A stretch of DNA of 11,387 nucleotides from NCBI GenBank assembly GCA_013042895.1, contig JABDPD010000091.1:1-11387 (forward strand), written 5' to 3'. Positions within the stretch are counted from its first letter, which is position 1; each line of letters begins with the position of its first letter. Shown piece after piece: positions 5,664-11,387 of the stretch. The notes under the pieces were generated by a model that was not told the origin of the DNA, ran no database searches, and saw only the letters and a list, made by a program, of their open reading frames with translations. The translations under genes and the position numbers were made by a program. The stretch comes from Boseongicola sp. Its GTDB lineage: Bacteria; Pseudomonadota; Alphaproteobacteria; Rhodobacterales; Rhodobacteraceae.

Positions 5664-6905
5664 ATGAGCGTTGCAACTCCCCCGCAAGGCCAAGGCCCGC
5701 TTGAAAAACGCGAAGCCCGGCTTGCGTGGTCTCTGCTTTTTCCCACGATCACGATCGTGTCTCTGGTCGTTATTCTGCCATTGCTCGCCATATTCTGGAT
5801 CAGCTTTAAGCCCATCGGGCTTGCCGATTTACGTCCGCCCGCTCCGGTCCTGCGCGAGAGCTTGCGTGGCTCGGGCGATGACCTGCGGATCGAGTATCGA
5901 CTGCGAAACTCCAGTCAGGACACCGAGATCACTGATGTAGTCATCCTTGATACATTGCCTGAGAGCCTGATTGTCACTGGTGATCTTCCCGCGGGTTGTA
6001 ACCTTGAAGGCCTCGCATTCACTTGTGATCTTGGCACACTCGAGCCGGGCTACAACGAGCGCTTGCGCGTTCCAGTCATGCTCGCGGACGGCGCAAACGA
6101 AGACGCGGCAGAAGAAGCCGCAGAGGGCTCAGAGCCCGAAGTGCGCGGCGACGCGGATTCGATCCTCACAAACTCTGAGTTTACGCTCGAGAACTTTGCA
6201 CGCGTCTTTGACGGCGACGAGTTCTGGACGGTGATGTGGGTCACAATTTTCTATACAGTCGTCGGCACAGTTGGAGCGCTCTTGTTCGGTCTCTTTGCCG
6301 CAATGCTGTTGAACAAGAGCTTTCGAGGGCAAGGTATTCTTCGGGGGCTTTATCTTTTCCCCTACGTCGCTCCAGTCATTGCAGTTGCCTTCACATGGGT
6401 GAACCTCTTTGATCCCTTTTCGGGTTCGGCCAACGCGCTTTTGCTGCAAATGGGCGTAACCACCGAAACCATCAATTTCTTTGGACAACGCCCGCTAGCG
6501 CTCATCATGGTCACCGTGTTCGAAATCTGGCGGTACTTCCCTCTCAGCTTCCTCTTTATCCTCGCAAGGATGCAATCCATTGATACGGATATGTACGAGG
6601 CCGCGGATATGGATGGAGCGTCGCCATTCCAGAAGTTCTGGTACCTTAGCTTGCCAATGTTGCTCGGCATTCTGTCCGTGCTGTTCCTGCTGCGCTTCAT
6701 CTGGACGTTCAACAAATTCGACGACATTTTCTTGCTGACAGGTGGCAACGCCGGGACGCGCACTTTGACCGTGAACGTCTATGAGCAAGCATTTGCGATT
6801 TCGAATATCGGTGCCGGGGCTGCGGTTGCGGTTGTCATCTTCGGTTGCTTGCTGGCCTTCAGCTTCTTCTTCTTCAGATTTATCAGCCGGGAGGAAGGAC
6901 TATGA
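5664..6905 (+). CDS. Sugar ABC transporter permease (MalF/AglF type) with an inserted DUF11-like extracytoplasmic domain
   Basis: This 413-residue inner-membrane permease has TM1 at about 22-46. An insert of about 140 residues follows, and then the normal permease core from about residue 187. The cytoplasmic ATPase-coupling EAA loop is at 311-333 (YEAADMDGASPFQKFWYLSL). In the insert, residues about 75-138 read as a DUF11-type Ig-like domain. They have an N-x-S start (RNSSQDTEITDVVILDTLPE), a GC...FTCDLGTLEPG segment with two cysteines (C112, C121) that could form a disulfide, and a closing LRVPVML strand. Residues 139-165 form an acidic, low-complexity linker. Typical family members are about 290-330 residues without this insert. 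GGAGG five bases before the ATG sets the start, and the gene overlaps the next by 4 bp (ATGA). The permease call is firm; the DUF11 call is by eye. Confidence 0.92.
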   Translation: MSVATPPQGQGPLEKREARLAWSLLFPTITIVSLVVILPLLAIFWISFKPIGLADLRPPAPVLRESLRGSGDDLRIEYRLRNSSQDTEITDVVILDTLPESLIVTGDLPAGCNLEGLAFTCDLGTLEPGYNERLRVPVMLADGANEDAAEEAAEGSEPEVRGDADSILTNSEFTLENFARVFDGDEFWTVMWVTIFYTVVGTVGALLFGLFAAMLLNKSFRGQGILRGLYLFPYVAPVIAVAFTWVNLFDPFSGSANALLLQMGVTTETINFFGQRPLALIMVTVFEIWRYFPLSFLFILARMQSIDTDMYEAADMDGASPFQKFWYLSLPMLLGILSVLFLLRFIWTFNKFDDIFLLTGGNAGTRTLTVNVYEQAFAISNIGAGAAVAVVIFGCLLAFSFFFFRFISREEGL

Positions 6906-8110
6906 GTTTCCTGCGCTTTGGATATGTAACCGGCCCGGCAATCGGGGCTTTGTGGATGTTCATTCTGGCAACGACGGTTTCGATCACCATGTCATTTGCG
7001 ACGGGAGATGCATTCAGGCCTTCTCTGATCATTGCGCTGCTGGTTGGTGCAATTTGCGGGGCCGTGGCAGCGCTCGAACAGGAAAACCGGATCAAGATCG
7101 CCATCGTTGCGGTCTTGGTCTTTGTCCTCACGACCGTTGGCATCGGGCCAATGGCAATGGAGAGTTCAATACTTTCCGAAACCTTCGCGGCAATCTCTCT
7201 GGCTCTGGTCATGGGATGGTCGATGGTTGCGATTATGAAAGAAGTCCCGATTGGACCTCTGAACCGCCATGAAACAGAGGAAGCCTGGATCCGGTTCCTT
7301 ACTGGCTTTGGATACATCTTCTTCACAGCGATCGTCCTGATCCCATTCTATGTGATGGTTATGACGTCGCTGAAGTCGCAGTCTGCGCTCTTGCAGAACC
7401 CACTGGATTTCTCTCTGGATCTGGAAAAAGGCTGGGCATTGTTCCGAAGCTATCACGAGCTATTCCGCGACTTTAACTTTGGCACCTATATGTGGACGAG
7501 CTTCTTTGTGTCGGTGCTCACAGTAATCATCACGCTCGCCTTCTCAATCCCGGGAGCCTACGCCGTCGCACGCTTACGGTTTCGCGGGCAGAAAGCCTTC
7601 TCTCGCTCAATCCTGCTGATCTACATGGTGCCGATGATCGTTCTGGCGCTGCCGATCTACATCGCGTTCTCGGTCACGGGACTGCGCAACACAGTCATCG
7701 GCATCATCTTGATCTATCCGGTCACCACGATCCCAGTGGCGCTTTACATGTTGCAAGGGTACTTCAGGGGGCTTCCCGCTGAGGTCGAGGAAGCGGGTCT
7801 TATGGATGGCTTGAACAGACTGCAAGTCATCTGGAAGATAACACTGCCTTTGGCTTTGCCCGCGCTCGCATCCGTCAGCCTCTATGTCTTCATGATCGCC
7901 TGGAATGAGTTCCTTCTGGCATTCATGCTGCTGGATGACCCATCGAAATTCACACTAACGCGTGGCGTTGCCATGCTGAACAGCTCGGAAATCCCCCGAG
8001 AACACCTGATGGCAGGCGCAGTGATCGCAACTGTGCCGGTAATGGTGTTGTTCCTCGGATTGGAGAAATTCATGACCAAAGGCCTCACAGCAGGGAGCGT
8101 CAAAGGATGA
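6902..8110 (+). CDS. Sugar ABC transporter permease (MalG/AglG type) with N-terminal multi-helix extension
   Basis: This 402-residue protein is the second transmembrane subunit. Residues about 130-402 are a normal MalG-type core. The first core helix is 133-157, followed by a periplasmic loop, five further helices, and the EAA loop at 292-320 (PAEVEEAGLMDGLNRLQVIW) that docks to the ATPase. Residues 1-125 are extra: four hydrophobic segments at about 9-33, 42-58, 65-82 and 93-112, with no similarity I recognise. Ordinary MalG proteins are about 270-300 residues. The ATG at 6902 overlaps the previous stop (ATGA) and has GGGAGGAAGG just upstream. An upstream in-frame TTG at 6845 would lengthen it inside the previous gene and is unlikely. 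The gene overlaps the hydrolase gene by 4 bp. Confidence 0.92.
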   Translation: MSFLRFGYVTGPAIGALWMFILATTVSITMSFATGDAFRPSLIIALLVGAICGAVAALEQENRIKIAIVAVLVFVLTTVGIGPMAMESSILSETFAAISLALVMGWSMVAIMKEVPIGPLNRHETEEAWIRFLTGFGYIFFTAIVLIPFYVMVMTSLKSQSALLQNPLDFSLDLEKGWALFRSYHELFRDFNFGTYMWTSFFVSVLTVIITLAFSIPGAYAVARLRFRGQKAFSRSILLIYMVPMIVLALPIYIAFSVTGLRNTVIGIILIYPVTTIPVALYMLQGYFRGLPAEVEEAGLMDGLNRLQVIWKITLPLALPALASVSLYVFMIAWNEFLLAFMLLDDPSKFTLTRGVAMLNSSEIPREHLMAGAVIATVPVMVLFLGLEKFMTKGLTAGSVKG

Positions 8111-9375
8111 ACACACAAGTTATGCCAGATATGGACGAACAGGCGCGCGCCATTTTGCGCGGAAATGATCGCGGAGGTTACACCGTGCCAACGGCGGGCC
8201 TCTATCCATACCAATGGAACTGGGACAGCGCCTTTGCTGCTTGGGGGTTTGCGACCTTCGATGTTCCCCGTGCGTGGGACGAGATGGAAACCCTGTTTTC
8301 CGGTCAATGGGAAAACGGCATGGTGCCACATATTCTGTTCCACCGCCCCGATCCGGGATACTTCCCCGGACCCGAAGTCTGGGGCGGAGTGGGACCCGTG
8401 GCCTCATCCGGAATAAGTCAGCCGCCTGTCGCAGCAAGCTTTGCGCGTCGCATATATGATATGGATCCCGCAGCCAGCCGCGCTCCCCTCACTCGACTAT
8501 TTCCAGCAATGAAAGCATGGCATCAATGGTTCATGGACTGGCGCCTGGACAGAGGCGCTGTCTGCATCACCCATCCCTGGGAAGCTGGTCGCGACAATAC
8601 ACCCGACTGGGATGGCGCCATGGCTGGCATCGATCCTGTGGGCGTTGGCGAGTACACGCGCCGAGACACATCTCACGTCGACCCGGCAATGCGGCCTACG
8701 AAGTATGATTACGATCGCTACATTTGGCTTGTACAACTCGGCCGCCACCTCGGCTGGGACGAAGCAGAACTCCTAAAGCAAAACCCGTTCCGTGTCGCTG
8801 ACCCGACAATGACGTTCATACTGTTGCGCGCACAACGCGACCTTGCTGTCCTCGGCCGTGAACTGGGCGAAGATGTGAGTGAAATTGAAGCGGCCATTGA
8901 AGTGCTGGAAACAGGGGCCGAGACACTTTGGAACCCCGATCTGGCTTCTTACGACGCGCGCGACGTGCATTCCGGTGAATGGTCAGGCTGCGTTTCAAAC
9001 GCATCCTTCCTGAATTGGTATGCAGGCATCGACAACCCAGGCATGGAAGCCCAATACGACCGCATTGCCGCAATCTGCAAGCACCCAGTGCCAAGCCATG
9101 ACCCAAGCTCAGAACGTTTCGACGCCAAACGCTATTGGAGAGGGCCAACCTGGGGCATTATGAACGCATTGATCGGGATTGGCTTGGAAGAACGCGGCTT
9201 GACCGAGCGCGCCGAAGCACTGCGCAAAAACACTGCAGACCTCATCCGCGAACATGGGTTTGCTGAATACTTTGATCCAATGACCGGCGACGCCGCAGGT
9301 GGCGGAACGTTCACATGGACTGCCGCTGTCTGGCTGGGCTGGGCCTCTACTACACGACCGAAAGGAACCTCGTAA
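8107..9375 (+). CDS. MGH1-like glycoside hydrolase (mannosylglycerate/glucosylglycerate hydrolase type, GH63-like)
   Basis: This 422-residue (alpha/alpha)6-barrel-type hydrolase has no signal peptide, so it should act in the cytoplasm on imported substrate. Diagnostic motifs are present in order: [12 protein letters not shown] (36-47), [12 protein letters not shown] (68-79), [14 protein letters not shown] (156-169), [12 protein letters not shown] (342-353), FAEYFDP (385-391) and FTWTAAVWL (402-410). By analogy with characterised mannosylglycerate and glucosylglycerate hydrolases, D163 is the likely general acid and E387 the likely base. The gene sits between permease and ATPase genes, where the agl operon of rhizobia carries a GH13 alpha-glucosidase. 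The substrate is therefore probably an alpha-glucoside or mannoside of a small polyol or acid. Family placement is good; glucosylglycerate as substrate is a hypothesis, and trehalase-like activity on another disaccharide is an alternative. It overlaps its neighbours by 4 bp and 1 bp. Confidence 0.85.
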   Translation: MNTQVMPDMDEQARAILRGNDRGGYTVPTAGLYPYQWNWDSAFAAWGFATFDVPRAWDEMETLFSGQWENGMVPHILFHRPDPGYFPGPEVWGGVGPVASSGISQPPVAASFARRIYDMDPAASRAPLTRLFPAMKAWHQWFMDWRLDRGAVCITHPWEAGRDNTPDWDGAMAGIDPVGVGEYTRRDTSHVDPAMRPTKYDYDRYIWLVQLGRHLGWDEAELLKQNPFRVADPTMTFILLRAQRDLAVLGRELGEDVSEIEAAIEVLETGAETLWNPDLASYDARDVHSGEWSGCVSNASFLNWYAGIDNPGMEAQYDRIAAICKHPVPSHDPSSERFDAKRYWRGPTWGIMNALIGIGLEERGLTERAEALRKNTADLIREHGFAEYFDPMTGDAAGGGTFTWTAAVWLGWASTTRPKGTS

Positions 9376-10424
9376 TGGGTGCGATCAAGCTTGAAGCCGT
9401 CGAAAAATGGTTCGGCGATGTGCAGGTCATCAAGGGCGTGGATCTTGAAATTGAAGACGGCGAGTTTGTCATTTTCGTGGGACCCTCAGGCTGCGGAAAG
9501 TCAACGTTGCTTCGGATGATCGGCGGACTCGAAGAGACTTCACGTGGTGCGATTATGATCGACGATCGGGATGTCACACCCGAGCCACCGGCAAAACGCG
9601 GCCTGACAATGGTTTTTCAAAGCTATGCGCTCTATCCGCACATGAGCGTGCGAGAGAACATGGGCTTCTCGCTAAAAACAGCAGGCGCACCAAAGTCGGA
9701 GATCGACGAGAAGGTGAATCACGCGGCAAGCGTTTTGAAACTCGAAGATTACCTCGATAGACGCCCCAAGGATCTATCCGGCGGGCAACGCCAGCGCGTC
9801 GCCATCGGACGCTCCATCGTCCGTGACCCCACCGCGTTCCTGTTTGATGAACCACTCTCAAATCTCGACGCCGCCTTGCGGGTCGAAATGCGCTATGAAA
9901 TCGCAAAGCTCCATCAATCGCTCGGCGCGACGATGATCTACGTGACACACGATCAGGTCGAGGCGATGACACTCGCCGACAAGATCGTTGTACTGGAATT
10001 CGGGAAAATTGCGCAGGTTGGCGCGCCCCGTGAGCTGTACGAGCGACCTGCAAACCTGTTTGTGGCTCAATTCATAGGCTCACCAAAAATGAATGTCATC
10101 GCCTGTGAAGCCAAGGGATCCGCATACAGCTTGGACGGTGGCCGCGGCGGTGAGTACCACGGTGATCACGAGGCTATTCATTTGGGTATTCGACCTGAAC
10201 ACATAGAGATCGGCGCCGCTGGCGAAGGCGCTCTCGACGGCACAATCGACGTGGTCGAATACCTCGGAGCAGATTGCTTCGTGATCCTCGACTGCGGCGC
10301 GTTAGGTCAGATGACGGCCCGTGTCTCCGGCGAAACAACTTTGAAGTCGGGCGAGAAAGTCGGCCTCATATTTCCAACGCACCGGTTGCATTTCTTTGAT
10401 ACGGACGGATTGGCCGTGAACTGA
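9375..10424 (+). CDS. Sugar ABC transporter ATP-binding protein (MalK/UgpC/AglK type)
   Basis: This 349-residue ATPase powers the transporter from the cytoplasmic face. All catalytic motifs are intact: Walker A GPSGCGKS (36-43), Q-loop Q82 in [13 protein letters not shown], signature LSGGQ (134-138), Walker B FLFDEP with E159, D-loop SNLD (162-165) and switch H192 in [10 protein letters not shown]. Residues about 235-345 form the C-terminal OB/TOBE regulatory domain, with IGSPKMN and [11 protein letters not shown] typical of the MalK/UgpC group. The ATG at 9375 shares its A with the hydrolase TAA stop, and AAAGGA lies just upstream. An in-frame ATG at 9315 lies inside the hydrolase gene and would add 20 non-conserved residues. 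It is the last gene of the operon and converges on rpmD. The gene shows nothing abnormal. Confidence 0.96.
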   Translation: MGAIKLEAVEKWFGDVQVIKGVDLEIEDGEFVIFVGPSGCGKSTLLRMIGGLEETSRGAIMIDDRDVTPEPPAKRGLTMVFQSYALYPHMSVRENMGFSLKTAGAPKSEIDEKVNHAASVLKLEDYLDRRPKDLSGGQRQRVAIGRSIVRDPTAFLFDEPLSNLDAALRVEMRYEIAKLHQSLGATMIYVTHDQVEAMTLADKIVVLEFGKIAQVGAPRELYERPANLFVAQFIGSPKMNVIACEAKGSAYSLDGGRGGEYHGDHEAIHLGIRPEHIEIGAAGEGALDGTIDVVEYLGADCFVILDCGALGQMTARVSGETTLKSGEKVGLIFPTHRLHFFDTDGLAVN

Positions 10425-10551
10425 GGTAGGATTACCGCGCAAACTCCAGCATTCCACGTTTGCAACTTTGGTTACTATCGGCTCAAAACTGTCGTTCGTA
10501 GAAAGACTGGTGAGGGCTGCAAAAAACTGGGCCAGAATCTCCCTGCTGACG

Positions 10552-10583
10552 AAAAAGGGCGCTCCGATTTCTCGAAGCGCCCT
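10552..10583 (-). terminator. Intrinsic terminator after rpmD
   Basis: A perfect 8-bp stem pairs 10556-10563 (AGGGCGCT) with 10576-10583 (AGCGCCCT) around a 12-nt loop. Read on the minus strand the stem ends in a run of five T (10556-10552), a standard Rho-independent terminator 27 nt beyond the rpmD stop. It would end the upstream spc-operon transcript here. On the plus strand the same hairpin has only a pyrimidine-mixed tail, so termination of the ABC operon from the left would be weaker. The remaining convergent interval, 10425-10551, shows no gene. Confidence 0.8.
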
Positions 10584-10609
10584 CTAATCTCTCTCGAAAA
10601 AATTCGGCC

Positions 10610-10798
10610 TTAGCCGCGCTCTTCGATGATCTCTACCAGATGCGGGATCTTGTTGACCATGCCGCGAACGGACGGTGTGTCCTCAAGCTCGCGGGTCTTG
10701 TGCATCTTGTTCAGACCCAGACCGACCAGCGTTGCACGCTGCTCTTGTGGGCGGCGAATTGGCGAACCAATCTGCTTAACGACGATTGTCTTAGCCAT
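10610..10798 (-). CDS. rpmD: 50S ribosomal protein L30
   Basis: L30 is a small protein of the large ribosomal subunit. The 62-residue product, [20 protein letters not shown] onward, includes [21 protein letters not shown] and the [10 protein letters not shown] end, the complete L30 pattern at normal length. The ATG complementary to 10796-10798 is chosen: [14 protein letters not shown] is the standard start, and GAGGAGG lies 7 nt upstream. That ribosome binding site falls inside the last codons of rpsE, whose stop is only 2 nt away, so the two are probably translationally coupled. The next gene in the normal operon, rplO, is absent downstream; a terminator is there instead. Confidence 0.98.
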   Translation of the reverse strand: MAKTIVVKQIGSPIRRPQEQRATLVGLGLNKMHKTRELEDTPSVRGMVNKIPHLVEIIEERG

Positions 10799-10800
10799 GA

Positions 10801-11379
10801 TCAAGCCTCCTCAGCAGCCGGAGCCGCTTCTGCTGGCGCTTCGTCACGCTTTGGCAGAATGTCAGCGACTTTCTTGCCACGACGCTGGGCAACCGAGCGT
10901 GGGCTCGCCTGCTTGTTCAGACCGTTGATCGTCGCGCGGATCATGTTGTACGGGTTCTGCGAACCCAGCGATTTCGCGACAACGTCCTGAATGCCGAGCA
11001 TTTCGAACACAGCACGCATCGGACCACCTGCAATGATACCAGTACCCGTTGGAGCGGTGCGCATCACAACGCGACCGGCGCCGTGGCGACCATCGATGTC
11101 GTGGTGCAGAGTGCGACCTTCGCGCAGTGGTACGCGGATCATCTGACGCTTGGCTTGCTCAGTGGCTTTGCGAATGGCCTCAGGGACCTCTTTCGCTTTA
11201 CCTTTGCCAAAGCCAACACGGCCCTTCTGGTCGCCAACAACGACGAGAGCTGCGAAGCCAAAGCGCTTACCACCCTTAACGGTCTTGGAAACGCGGTTAA
11301 TCGCGACCAGGCGGTCAGCGAATTCTGGGGTCTCGTCGCGATCGCGGCGTCCGCCCCTCTGGTTTGGTTCTCTGGCCAT
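10801..11379 (-). CDS. rpsE: 30S ribosomal protein S5
   Basis: S5 is a small-subunit protein important for decoding accuracy and 30S assembly. The product is 192 residues and appears complete. A basic N-terminal tail ([16 protein letters not shown]) leads into the double-stranded-RNA-binding-like S5 domain ([20 protein letters not shown]). Then come [20 protein letters not shown], the glycine-rich [19 protein letters not shown] loop and [14 protein letters not shown]. It ends in an alanine/glutamate-rich tail ([12 protein letters not shown]), a common alphaproteobacterial trait. The start at 11379 has GAGGCC just upstream at the window edge. It precedes rpmD by 2 nt, in normal spc-operon order. 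Confidence 0.98.
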   Translation of the reverse strand: MAREPNQRGGRRDRDETPEFADRLVAINRVSKTVKGGKRFGFAALVVVGDQKGRVGFGKGKAKEVPEAIRKATEQAKRQMIRVPLREGRTLHHDIDGRHGAGRVVMRTAPTGTGIIAGGPMRAVFEMLGIQDVVAKSLGSQNPYNMIRATINGLNKQASPRSVAQRRGKKVADILPKRDEAPAEAAPAAEEA

Positions 11380-11387
11380 CTGGCCTC

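Noticed and set aside
9315..9374. N-terminal extension of the ATPase from an ATG inside the hydrolase gene
   Set aside because: The 20 added residues do not resemble ABC ATPases; [14 protein letters not shown] is the usual start and has a ribosome binding site.
10439..10463. Plus-strand terminator after the ATPase (GCAAAC...GTTTGC)
   Set aside because: Only a 6-bp AT-containing stem with a 13-nt loop and no clean T-run; too weak to call.
1..11387. CRISPR array, insertion sequence, tRNA or phage attachment site
   Set aside because: No regularly spaced repeats, transposase or integrase frames, tRNA-like cloverleaf or terminal inverted repeats were seen on either strand.

Overview
The window looks like chromosomal DNA of an alphaproteobacterium, most likely a marine Rhodobacterales/Roseobacter-type organism. 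This rests on the style of the ribosomal proteins, the moderately high GC, and an agl-like sugar ABC operon of a type common in that group. The lineage is inferred from sequence flavour, not from a search.

Both edges carry pieces of the spc ribosomal-protein operon on the minus strand. The right edge has rpsE (S5) and rpmD (L30). The left edge has rplO (L15) and the first codons of secY. In most bacteria rpmD and rplO are adjacent. Here about 9.9 kb lies between them, and every gene in that stretch is on the plus strand, against the ribosomal operon. The operon appears rewired to fit: an intrinsic terminator follows rpmD, a candidate promoter precedes rplO, and a terminator-like attenuator hairpin sits in an unusually long rplO-secY gap.

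The interposed block has two parts. The first (1037-2554) is one gene for a TPR-sulfotransferase-like protein whose nucleotide-binding loop reads as a Walker A motif. About 540 bases with no supported gene follow. The second (3045-10424) is a compact carbohydrate uptake operon: a 16-bp LacI-type operator, a LacI/GalR repressor, a periplasmic solute-binding protein, two membrane permeases, a cytoplasmic glycoside hydrolase of the mannosylglycerate/glucosylglycerate-hydrolase (GH63-like) type, and a MalK/UgpC-type ATPase. From the first permease to the ATPase the genes overlap by 4, 4 and 1 bases. A strong intercistronic hairpin follows the binding-protein gene.

Inferred pathway: the periplasmic protein captures a small glycoside, possibly a compatible solute such as glucosylglycerate or mannosylglycerate. 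The transporter imports it, the hydrolase splits it in the cytoplasm, and the LacI protein releases the operon when inducer is present. The most unusual points are in the transporter. The first permease carries an extra extracytoplasmic DUF11-like (Ig-like) domain plus an acidic linker between TM1 and TM2. The second permease carries about 125 extra N-terminal residues with four predicted additional membrane helices. No tRNA, rRNA, CRISPR array, transposase or integrase was seen.
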